Both the position numbers and the translations under genes were made by a program. From positions 1 through 14,981 of the forward strand of contig CAYSAG010000110.1 in the NCBI GenBank assembly GCA_964428935.1: a stretch of 14,981 nucleotides of DNA, written 5' to 3'. The notes beneath the pieces are model-generated. The model saw only the letters and a program-made list of their open reading frames with translations. It did not search any database and had not been told where the DNA came from. Position 1 is the stretch's first letter. Each line of letters starts with the position of its first letter. Below, piece after piece: positions 7,784 through 14,656 of this stretch. This DNA is from JAADHY01 sp964428935. Its GTDB lineage: Bacteria; Planctomycetota; Planctomycetia; Planctomycetales; Planctomycetaceae.

Positions 7784-7863
7784 TCGCCAAAAGCGACCAC
7801 CGAAACCAGCCCGTCACCAAAGAATTTGGGTCGCTTGCCAGCACGAGCGACCTTCGCCAAAAG
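7784..7863. promoter_or_regulatory. Inverted and direct repeats in the GH2-like gene leader (possible operator or RNA structure)
   Basis: GGTCGCT (7829-7835) and AGCGACC (7846-7852) form a perfect 7-bp inverted repeat with a 10-base spacer. A further GCGACC lies at 7793-7798, and TCGCCAAAAG occurs twice, at 7784-7793 and 7854-7863. Sitting 15-95 bases upstream of the start codon, they could be a regulator binding site or a leader hairpin. No regulator is identified. Confidence 0.35.
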
Positions 7864-8004
7864 GCAAGTCGGCCTGTAAGCGGCCTCGCTTTCTTGCCGA
7901 GCGTACCCAGCACCGGCGGTCCAAGCAAACGTGACGGAAGGTGTCCGAGAGCGCGTCTGGGAGGGATTTCGAGCTCCGAGCCCGAAATTACGGAGAACGG
8001 TCAT

Positions 8005-8190
8005 GACAGAGCGTGGCCCTCCGGCTGGCTGGTCGTCGCGTCTCGTGTCTCGGATTCCGAATTCCGAACCCGGAATTCCGGAGCCACGAGCGGCCACGAC
8101 AGAGCGTGGCCCTCCGGCTCGCCGGTCCGTCGCGTCCCCTGTCTCGCGTCCCGCGTTCCGCGTCCCGAATTCCGAATGCCGAATTCCGGG
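8005..8190. repeat. Dispersed intergenic repeat, copies 2 and 3 in tandem (~93-base unit)
   Basis: An identical 22-base block at 8005-8026 (begins GACAGAGCGTGG) recurs at 8098-8119, giving a 93-base period. Each block is followed by a GTCGCGTC..TGTCTCG stretch and then by GAATTC-rich units (8051-8080 and 8165-8188). The second unit is closely similar to the copy at 3678-3758. The unit boundaries are degenerate. Confidence 0.8.
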
Positions 8191-8195
8191 CCTTC

Positions 8196-8239
8196 GTCCG
8201 CACGGCGGACCCGACACGAATCCGGTCCGCACAGTGGAC
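8196..8239. terminator. Two GTCCGC hairpins directly after the coiled-coil gene
   Basis: GTCCGC-ACG-GCGGAC (8196-8210) and GTCCGC-ACA-GTGGAC (8225-8239, one G-T pair) lie next to the stop codon of the minus-strand gene ending at 8241. They match the hairpin of repeat copy 1. There is no U-run, so they may be repeat ends or 3'-end stabilisers and not intrinsic terminators. Confidence 0.4.
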
Positions 8240-8240
8240 T

Positions 8241-10271
8241 CTACTGGCTGTCAGCCAAGGCGGGCGGTTCGTCCGGGCGTGTGTCGGTGGCGGGGTCTGT
8301 CTTTGGAGCGTCCGGCGGCTGGTTCCGACAAAGCTCGGTCAACTGCTTCAGCAGCCCGCGAATGATTGTTTCCGCTTCGGCCCGCTCTTGCAGCCACCGC
8401 TGCTGGACCTCGCGCCACTTCGCCTCCCGCTCCTCCAGCTCCTGTGCCTGACGGGCCAGTGACTGTTCGCGCAGCCGGAGCGCTTCGTCGCGTTGAGCCA
8501 GCCAGTCGGCCAGCGTCTGCCGCTCCTCGCGGAACTGGTCCCGCTGCTCCTCGAAGCGCCGTTGAGCCTCTTCCAGCTCGCGTCGCTGCTGGACCAGGTC
8601 CTCGCGCAAGGCGCGGAAGTGTTCGGACAGGGCCTGGCGTGCCTCGTCGACCCGCCGCCGGGCTTCGTCCTCACCGACGGTCTGAGCCAACTGGGCCATG
8701 GCCTCCTCAATGGCCAGTCGCATTTCGAGAATTTCGCGGTGAGTTTGTTCCAGTTCGGAGCGGAGTCCGTCCAGACGAGCTCGGCGGGCTTCCAAGTTTC
8801 GGGCGTGAAGAGCCAGCAGGTCCTGCTGCCGACGCAGCTCCGTCTGCTGCGTCTCCCGCTCCTGCTCCCACTGCCGCTGCAGCTCTTCCAGCTCCCGACG
8901 CGCCTTCTGCAACGACTCCTCTTCCAGCCGTCGTTGCCGAGCCAGGATTTCCGTCTGTCGCTCGACCGACTGCTCCCGTTCCTCCAGCACGGCCCGGTAG
9001 TGTTCCATTTGCGTTCGTCGGGCCTGGAGCAGGGCTTCGGTCTCGGCCACTCGCTGGCGAAACTGCTGCACTTCGCGGTCGAACTCACGCCGCTTTTGCT
9101 CCAGGTCGCGACGCACCTTCGCCAAGTGCTCTTCGCGGAAACGGAACCGACGTTCGAGCAGCGTGCGTTCGCGGTGGAGCTCGGCCCGGCCCTTCTCCAA
9201 TTCCTGCTCGACCCGTTCGGCCAACTCCTGTTCTTTTCGCGCGACCTCTTCCTCCCAGCGGCGTCGGTCCTCTTCCAGCTCGGCCCGTTGCCGTTCCAGC
9301 TCGGCCTGCTGTTGTTCGCGAGCCCGCTCCAGCATTTCCCGCTGTCGCTGCAGAGCGGCCTCCTCGGCCTCTTTTTGAGCCAGCCACTCCTGCTTCTGCC
9401 GAGCCAGCTCCGACACAGTCGCTTGCCGCCACGACTGAAACTCCTCCCGCTCCCGTTCGAACTCCGCCCGCTGCTGCCGCAGCTGGTCGGTCAGAGCTTC
9501 CTCGGTAATTTCCTCGCGCAGCCGAGCCCGCTCGGCCTCCAACTGCTGCCGCAGTTCGTCCAGCCGAGCCTGTTCGCTGTCCCGCCAGGCTTGCAGCTCC
9601 GCCCGTTCCTGCTCCAGCCGCTGGTTCAGCTCGGCCAGCATTTGTTCGCGTTGCCGAGTCAGCTCCTCGCGAGCCTCCTGCAACGCCTTTTCTCGCTGCT
9701 CCAGCTCTCGGCGGAACGACTCCAGCTCGCTCTGCTGTTGAGCCACCTCGGCCTCCCGCCGAGCCAACTCGCCTTGCCGCTCCTGGAACTGCTCTTCCAG
9801 TTGCTGTGCCGAGAGCCTGAGGTTGCGACGTTCCTGGTCGAGCTGCAACAGCTGGCGGTTGAGGAACTGCTCCCGCCGTTCCAGCTCGGCCACTTCCGAC
9901 TGAATTTGCTCGAGGACCGCCGCCGCTTCCAGCAGGACGTTGCGTCGAGCGGCCAGGGTGGACGAAGCGGGGGACTGCGAAGGAGCCGCCGAGTGGTCGG
10001 ACGGTGGAGCGGCTTCCGGAGCCGCTTGGGCCTCTGTCTCGGCCGCGGTTCCCAAGCCCGAAGCGTGCGAGGGCGGACAGTCAGCGCAGTCGGCCAGCTC
10101 GGTCAGCTCGAGCCCACCTGGAGGGTCCTGTGGCACCAAGCTGGGCGCCGAGGGAAAAGCGTGCGGGGGGTCAATGCGAGCGGTGGTCGGTGTGGGTCGA
10201 GCGGCACCGTCACTTTGGACCGACCGCTCGGCGCTCTCCCGTCGACTCAAGCCGGGTTCCTGACCACTCAT
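8241..10271 (-). CDS. Long coiled-coil protein of unknown function
   Basis: A 676-residue protein. Residues 1-~107 are Pro/Ala/Ser-rich and probably disordered. Residues ~108-650 are almost unbroken Glu/Arg/Gln/Leu heptad sequence, as in SMC-like or filament-forming rods, with no ATPase Walker motif. The last ~27 residues (QPPDAPKTDP...) are again disordered. No signal peptide or membrane segment is seen, so it is likely cytoplasmic. The ATG at 10271 was chosen because GGAAAGGAG lies 6 bases upstream; the frame is open to 10553, but that extension looks like chance. It follows thioredoxin on the same strand after 310 bases. Rod-like proteins of this kind can act as scaffolds or in DNA or cell-shape organisation, but nothing here proves a role. 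Coiled-coil composition makes homology searches unreliable. Confidence 0.85.
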   Translation of the reverse strand: MSGQEPGLSRRESAERSVQSDGAARPTPTTARIDPPHAFPSAPSLVPQDPPGGLELTELADCADCPPSHASGLGTAAETEAQAAPEAAPPSDHSAAPSQSPASSTLAARRNVLLEAAAVLEQIQSEVAELERREQFLNRQLLQLDQERRNLRLSAQQLEEQFQERQGELARREAEVAQQQSELESFRRELEQREKALQEAREELTRQREQMLAELNQRLEQERAELQAWRDSEQARLDELRQQLEAERARLREEITEEALTDQLRQQRAEFEREREEFQSWRQATVSELARQKQEWLAQKEAEEAALQRQREMLERAREQQQAELERQRAELEEDRRRWEEEVARKEQELAERVEQELEKGRAELHRERTLLERRFRFREEHLAKVRRDLEQKRREFDREVQQFRQRVAETEALLQARRTQMEHYRAVLEEREQSVERQTEILARQRRLEEESLQKARRELEELQRQWEQERETQQTELRRQQDLLALHARNLEARRARLDGLRSELEQTHREILEMRLAIEEAMAQLAQTVGEDEARRRVDEARQALSEHFRALREDLVQQRRELEEAQRRFEEQRDQFREERQTLADWLAQRDEALRLREQSLARQAQELEEREAKWREVQQRWLQERAEAETIIRGLLKQLTELCRNQPPDAPKTDPATDTRPDEPPALADSQ

Positions 10272-10581
10272 GAGGGACTCCTTTCCCAGGGCGGTCCGTC
10301 CGGTCGGCAACTTGCCGGGGCCGGGCCGGCTGGCCTCGAGCCAACCCGACCGTTTCGGTCTCACTGGCCGAACCAGCTCCAGGTTGAAGGCCCAGAAACC
10401 GGCCGCCAGAAACGTGTGCTGCGGGCAGCGCCGGAGTGAGTGCTGCAGCGACGTCAGAGTTGGTTTGTCCAGAGCCGGTGTCGCTTCCGGGACCTTTGGC
10501 CGGCCCGCCGTGCCACTGGCGCGAAACTCGAAAAGTCGGCCACAGCGAAACACAAGCCGACCGAAAGACCGGCGACCGCGG
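10272..10581. other. 310-base gap between thioredoxin and coiled-coil genes
   Basis: The gap holds a candidate terminator near its right end and the coiled-coil ribosome site (GGAAAGGAG, about 10278-10286) at its left end. The minus frame of the coiled-coil gene stays open through most of it, but the translated stretch looks non-family. No clear promoter was found. Confidence 0.5.
10556..10573 (-). terminator. Possible terminator of the thioredoxin gene
   Basis: In the minus-strand transcript, GCCGGTC-TTTC-GGTCGGC forms a 7-bp stem (two G-U pairs) starting 9 bases after the thioredoxin stop codon. It is followed by TTGTGTTTC, a poor U-tract, so termination strength is uncertain. Confidence 0.4.
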
Positions 10582-10914
10582 TCACTGTCCCAGGTGCTGG
10601 TTCAGCTTCTCGACCAACTGCTCCTTCGACAACACACCCATGACCCGGTCCACCACTTCGCCGTTCTTGAACAGAATGAGCGTTGGAATGGCACTAATGC
10701 CGAACTTGGTGGCCGTCTGCGGCGCGTTGTCGGTGTTGACTTTGACTACTTTCAGTTTGTCGGCGAATTCGGCCGCCACCTCTTCGACTACCGGTGCCAG
10801 CATTTTGCACGGCCCGCACCAGGGAGCCCAGAAGTCGACCAGCACCGGCTTGTCACTTTGAAGGACTTCTTGCTCAAAGGTGCCGTCCGCGACGTCGAGC
10901 ACATTGCCAGCCAT
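10582..10914 (-). CDS. trxA: Thioredoxin
   Basis: A complete 110-residue thioredoxin, the cytoplasmic thiol-disulfide reductant recharged by thioredoxin reductase. The active site WCGPCK is at residues 32-37 inside DFWAPWCGPCKMLAP, the buried Asp is D27, and the cis-proline loop is AIPT (76-78). The fold runs from strand VLVDFWA through KVVKVNTD to PTLILFKNGE. There is no signal peptide. The ATG at 10914 has a strong AGGAGG (10921-10926) 6 bases upstream, which fixes the start. A near-consensus promoter is found about 400 bases upstream (11315-11343). Neighbouring genes do not share an obvious pathway. Confidence 0.98.
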   Translation of the reverse strand: MAGNVLDVADGTFEQEVLQSDKPVLVDFWAPWCGPCKMLAPVVEEVAAEFADKLKVVKVNTDNAPQTATKFGISAIPTLILFKNGEVVDRVMGVLSKEQLVEKLNQHLGQ

Positions 10915-11538
10915 GCCGTTCCTCCTGTCTGGACTGTGTTTCTTGGACGGCCGAACGGCTGCAGGCTGCTCCGCTCAGGTCCCGGTTTGCTGCCAACCGG
11001 CTGACTGCGGCTCGGGACCCGTCCGGCTGCCACAACCGACGGCCGGCCCGCTGTCTTTCCTGCACGGTGTCTTCGTGCCTCCAGCCGCTCCGTTCGCTGT
11101 CGGCGACCACAACGGGCAACGGGGACGCTCCTCTGGACCGACGGAAGAGCGTTGTCGCTTCGTGTGGCCGAGGTCGGTCCGACCGCCGTCCACCAAAGCC
11201 GGCTGTCGAAAGACCGCGCACGCAGGCAGCGCCAAACCAACCACCGACTCGAAGCAGCGGTCAGAAAGGCAGGTCAGGTCACCGCAACAGACGCTCAACA
11301 CGAGAAGCGGCCGAATTATGAGACAATCCCGCAGGGGTGTCAACGTCCTGACCGAAGCCTCGACTGGGCCGCCGAACCGGTCGGGGACGTGGGTCGAACC
11401 GTGGTCGAGGCTTTGGCTGGCTTTGTCCGAAGCGGCTCGGTCACGGCAGTGGGAGCGAGCAGCTCGAGCTGCGACCACGATGCCTCCGGGCCCCGTCACA
11501 CCTGGTGTGCGGTCTTGTCCGGAGTGGGTGGTCCGAGT
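10915..11538. other. 624-base gene-free region: long thioredoxin leader and promoter
   Basis: I see no believable protein gene here; the open frames lack ribosome sites and family features. A promoter at 11315-11343 points toward thioredoxin and would give a leader of about 390 bases. The leader contains the palindrome GGTCGGTCCGACC (11172-11184). I could not match it to a known small RNA or riboswitch class by eye. Confidence 0.55.
11315..11343 (-). promoter_or_regulatory. Near-consensus sigma70-type promoter reading toward thioredoxin
   Basis: On the minus strand there is a perfect -35 TTGACA (11343-11338), a 17-base spacer (11337-11321) and a -10 CATAAT (11320-11315), which differs from consensus at one base. 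Transcription would start near 11308. It is the best promoter match in a GC-rich window where such AT-rich boxes are rare. Confidence 0.8.
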
Positions 11539-12507
11539 CTAGGCTTCCTGCACGCCCGCCTCACGCAAGGCCCGACGCACGGACTCGAGGGCCTTGCGGT
11601 AGTTGTCCGGTCCGACGTACTCCAGAATGAGCGGTGCGTGAGGCGTCCGACGGACGGCCAGCGAGACGAAACGCCGGTAGTCGACGTCGCCCTCGCCCGC
11701 CGGGACTCCTGCCTCCACGTGCAGCTTTCGGTCTTTGGCGTGCAGACAGTCGACCCAAGGACCAAGCTGCGAGAACATTTCGTCCAGGTCGTTGACCTCC
11801 AGCAGGTTCGCTGGGTCCAGCAACGCCCGGAGTCGAGGCGAACCAACCTCTTCCAGGAACACGCGAGTCCGCTTGGCGCTGGCGAAGAAGCCCGCAAAGT
11901 AAGGCTCGACCAGCACCACCACGTCGTGCCGCTCGGCCATTTCCGCCAGCCGTCTGGCGACCGCCACCGTGCGTCTCCACACCGCTTCTTGAAAATGGAA
12001 CGGAACCGGAGGCTCTGGCCCTTCCGAACGGTAGTGGCCGGCTTCGGTAATCAAGTAGCGGACGCCCATTGAGCGAGCGATTTTCATCATGGCTTCGAAG
12101 TAGGCCAGGTTCGCCTCGCGCTCGGCCCGGTCCGGATGAATCAGGTTCGTGTACACGCCGAGGCTGTGAATGGCAATTCCGGCCGAGCGGTAAGCGTCGG
12201 CAATGGCTCGACACCGAGCGTCGGTCAAGTCGGACACGTCCGTCCGGCCGTTGTAGCGCCAGTAGCGGCTGTCCTTCTGGTTGAGAAACAACTGAATGGT
12301 TCGAATGCCCGCCTTGGCCAGCTCGACGGCCAGCTCGCGGTTCGAGTAGTTCGGGAAGCCCAGCGTGGAGATTCCCAGAGAAAGCTTGACAGGCGACCGC
12401 GCTTGTTGGTCGCCAAAGGCGACGCGTTGCGCGAGCCAAGGCAAGGCGGCCGTCCCGACGACGCCCTTGAGCAGACCACGCCGGTCGACAAGCTTCGGTT
12501 CTGGCAC
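11539..12507 (-). CDS. Tat-signal sugar phosphate isomerase/epimerase-like TIM barrel protein
   Basis: A 322-residue protein of the xylose-isomerase-like TIM barrel superfamily (AP_endonuc_2 type). The N-terminus contains a twin-arginine signal, DRRGLLKGVVGTAALPWL (8-25), predicting folded export. The barrel follows from KLSLGIST (41). Likely metal ligands are E201 in LVEPY, D231 in LLDPAN, H256 in CLHAKD, and a late Glu in LILEYVG. The product could be a sugar or inositol isomerase/epimerase; the substrate is unknown. The start is GTG at 12507, because GGAGGA (12515-12520) lies 7 bases upstream and the Tat motif follows directly; the same frame stays open far upstream to 13131, but that extension has no family features. 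The gene diverges from the PQQ-like gene across a 647-base region. Confidence 0.88.
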   Translation of the reverse strand: MPEPKLVDRRGLLKGVVGTAALPWLAQRVAFGDQQARSPVKLSLGISTLGFPNYSNRELAVELAKAGIRTIQLFLNQKDSRYWRYNGRTDVSDLTDARCRAIADAYRSAGIAIHSLGVYTNLIHPDRAEREANLAYFEAMMKIARSMGVRYLITEAGHYRSEGPEPPVPFHFQEAVWRRTVAVARRLAEMAERHDVVVLVEPYFAGFFASAKRTRVFLEEVGSPRLRALLDPANLLEVNDLDEMFSQLGPWVDCLHAKDRKLHVEAGVPAGEGDVDYRRFVSLAVRRTPHAPLILEYVGPDNYRKALESVRRALREAGVQEA

Positions 12508-13154
12508 GGCTTCGTCCTCCCCGCTGAATGTTGGTCGCGCCGGCGCCCGCGCGGGCTGGCGGACCGCCGCGTTCCGACGCCGGACGACGTTCCCGTGTTC
12601 GCTCCCTCGCGGCCCGCCTGCCGGTTGTCGCTTCTCGGCGCGGACACCTTCGGCTGACAATCTACAGCGTCGCTGGGACCGGGTCGAGCGAACGCCGGTG
12701 CCGCGTCGTCCGCCCTTGCTTCTGGCTACCGGCGAGCCGGCGCCGGGCTCTGGACGCCCGCTCCGAGTCACCCGCCTTGTGCCAGCGTTCGCTCGGCTGT
12801 TTTCCGAGCAGTCGCCCAAGCGGCTCGGAGGCCGCTCGCTCGGCCAGACTGTCCAGCTGAGAACAGGCGGCCCGCCGTTCGGCCCGGTCCGCCGGCCCCT
12901 CACTTTACCCTTCGCAGCCGTACTGCTCGACTGGCTGGCGTGCTGTCCGGCGATCCCGTAAGATATGAAAAGACGGATCGAGAGTTGGGTTTTGACAGGA
13001 CCGGACAGGTTCGTGGGGTGAGTTGTTTGGCCGGCGGCAGGGCTGTTCGGTCGGCTGCCGAGTCTGGAGGTGCGGAGGGACCGGCGGCAGGAGGACGGCC
13101 AAGCCGGGCGCAAGCCGGTCAGAGCGAGCAACAGACGCAGTTGAGGAGCAAACC
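12508..13154. other. 647-base divergent intergenic region
   Basis: The region separates the TIM barrel gene (minus) from the PQQ-like gene (plus). It is GC-rich except for a short AT-richer patch at about 12955-12998. I see no protein or RNA gene. One weak promoter candidate for the minus gene is listed separately; none was found for the plus gene. Two of the five GATC sites in the window (12952, 12976) are here. Confidence 0.5.
12659..12687 (-). promoter_or_regulatory. Weak candidate promoter for the TIM barrel gene
   Basis: The minus strand reads TCGACC (-35, 12687-12682), a 17-base spacer and TAGATT (-10, 12664-12659). Each box matches 4 of 6 consensus bases, so this could be chance. Confidence 0.22.
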
Positions 13155-14444
13155 GTGGCGAGCATCCTGGAACGACTCAGCGGGGCAGCCCGATTGCTGG
13201 GCGTGGTGGCTTTGACAGCCGTGGCCTCGTCGGCCTGGGCGGACAACTGGCCTCAGTTTCGCGGTCCGAACCGCGACGGCATTTCTCGCGAGACCGGACT
13301 GTACCGAAGCTGGCCGGACGGCGGGCCAAAAGTGCTGTGGTCGGTCAAAATGGCCCCGGGCTACTCCGGACCGGCCGTCTACGACGGCTGGGTCTACGTG
13401 AACGACTACGACGAGGTAAAGAAAGCGTGGCTGGTGCGTTGCCTGTCGCTGCAGACAGGCGAGGAGAAATGGCGGTACAGCGACCCGAAGCTCATTCGGC
13501 CGAACCACTTGATCACGCGGACGGTTCCGGCAGTCGACGGTCAGTACGTCTTCTCCCTCGACCCCAAGTGCGTGTTCCACTGTCTGGACGCCAAGACGGG
13601 CAAGGAGCTTTGGCGGAAGGACCTTCCGAAGGAGTACCACACGCGCATTCCGCCGTGGTACGCCGGACAGTGTCCGCTGATTGAGCCCGACCGGGTGCTG
13701 ATTGCGACCGGCGGCGACGCGGTGGTGGTGGCGTTGGACAAGGCGACAGGCAAGGAACTCTGGCGCACGCCGAACCCGCGGCGGTTGCAGATGTCGCACG
13801 CTTCGCTGATGCCGGCCGAGCTGGGCGGCGTGAAGCAGTACCTGTACGTCACGCTGAAGGGAATTCTGGGCGTCGCGGCCGACGACGGCCGCTTGCTCTG
13901 GTTCCACCCGTTTCGGTTCAACCTGGCCGTGGCTCCCTCGCCGCTGGCCATCGACGGCGACCGGGTCTTCCAGACCAGCCTGTACAACGCCAACAGCGTC
14001 ATGATTCAAGTGACTCGCGACGGCGACCGATTCCAGACCAAAGAGCTGTTCCGGTTGCGGCCGTCCGTGTGGAACTCGGAAGTCCACACCCCCATTCTGT
14101 GGCAGGACCACATGTTCGCCGTGGGCAAGAAGAGCCGCGGCCTTTTCACGTGCTTGGATTTGAACGGAAAAATTGTCTGGGACAGCCGCGGGAAGGCGTT
14201 TTTCGGTCTGGGCAGCTTCTTGTTGGCCGACGGTCTGTTTTTCGTACTGGAGGGTGACACGGGCACGTTGCGGCTGCTGGAGGCCAACACGCAGGAGTAC
14301 CGAGAGCTGGCTCGGGCTTCGGTGCTGAGCGGCCACGACGTCTGGGCTCCAATGGCCCTGTCCAACGGACGACTTGTCTTGCGCGACACAATGAAAATGG
14401 TGTGCCTTGAAGTGGGCCCGCCCAGCGGAAAGGCTTCTCCGTGA
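13155..14444 (+). CDS. Secreted PQQ-like beta-propeller repeat protein
   Basis: A 429-residue exported protein made of PQQ-like (quinoprotein/BamB-type) beta-propeller blades. The signal peptide covers residues 1-29, ending SSAWA before D30, and is followed by the characteristic opening NWPQFRGPNRDG. Blade motifs recur: SLQTGEEKWRY (98-108), DAKTGKELWRKD, DKATGKELWRTP, DDGRLLWF and DLNGKIVWDSRG. No dehydrogenase catalytic set is apparent, so it may be a binding or scaffold propeller, not a PQQ enzyme. The start is GTG at 13155, because GAGGAG (13143-13148) lies 6 bases before it; the frame is open from 13023, but that would bury the signal peptide. A second propeller-like gene follows after 212 bases. 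The role and ligand are unknown. Confidence 0.92.
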   Translation: MASILERLSGAARLLGVVALTAVASSAWADNWPQFRGPNRDGISRETGLYRSWPDGGPKVLWSVKMAPGYSGPAVYDGWVYVNDYDEVKKAWLVRCLSLQTGEEKWRYSDPKLIRPNHLITRTVPAVDGQYVFSLDPKCVFHCLDAKTGKELWRKDLPKEYHTRIPPWYAGQCPLIEPDRVLIATGGDAVVVALDKATGKELWRTPNPRRLQMSHASLMPAELGGVKQYLYVTLKGILGVAADDGRLLWFHPFRFNLAVAPSPLAIDGDRVFQTSLYNANSVMIQVTRDGDRFQTKELFRLRPSVWNSEVHTPILWQDHMFAVGKKSRGLFTCLDLNGKIVWDSRGKAFFGLGSFLLADGLFFVLEGDTGTLRLLEANTQEYRELARASVLSGHDVWAPMALSNGRLVLRDTMKMVCLEVGPPSGKASP

Positions 14445-14656
14445 AGACGCGCACGCGGCTGACGCCGGACTTTCTGTCAAGGGAGCGGTTTTTTTCCGAC
14501 AAAGAGACGGCGCGGTGAGCCGGCCTGGCGGCTCGACCCTGGCCGGCAAACTGACGATCGTCTTTGGCAGGCCGGTTCGTGTGCCGACGTTACTGGCGGA
14601 GACCGGGCGTCCGCTCGCAGTGGAGGCCCGCGCAGTTCGGACCGGGAGTTGAAACA

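Larger units (their letters stand above)
7772..8240. other. 469-base gene-free region upstream of the GH2-like gene
   Basis: I see no convincing gene. The left part (7784-7863) carries short direct and inverted repeats just upstream of the GH2-like start. The right part (8005-8240) holds two copies of a ~93-base repeat and two hairpins at the 3' end of the coiled-coil gene. No good sigma70-type promoter for the GH2-like gene was found. Confidence 0.6.

Noticed and set aside
8005..8190. The tandem repeat considered as a CRISPR array
   Set aside because: The units are ~93 bases, degenerate, and lack the short repeat/unique spacer pattern; no cas gene is present.
8493..10439. A 648-residue leucine-rich open frame on the plus strand
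   Set aside because: It is the antisense shadow of the coiled-coil gene; the Gln/Glu/Arg codons read as Leu/Ser/Pro in reverse. It has no ribosome site or family motif.
10272..10553. Upstream extension of the coiled-coil reading frame (would give 770 residues)
   Set aside because: ATG at 10271 has a strong GGAAAGGAG site; the extension looks like random GC-rich translation.
11250..11285. GAAGCAGC and AGGTCAGGTC words reminiscent of SRP RNA
   Set aside because: In SRP RNA, AGGTCAGGTC precedes GAAGCAGC within one hairpin. Here the order is reversed and no matching hairpin is seen, so it is probably coincidence.
12955..13020. TTGACA at 12992-12997 and TAAGAT at 12959-12964 as a promoter for the PQQ-like gene
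   Set aside because: No -10-like box lies at a usable distance from TTGACA, and TAAGAT lacks a -35 partner.
12508..13131. Upstream extension of the TIM barrel reading frame (would give 530 residues)
   Set aside because: The extension has no family features, and GTG at 12507 has a good ribosome site followed directly by a Tat signal.
14480..14500. A 7-T run after the PQQ-like gene, considered as an intrinsic terminator
   Set aside because: No stable GC-rich stem directly precedes the T-run; the nearest small hairpin (CGGC-TGAC-GCCG) is over 20 bases away.
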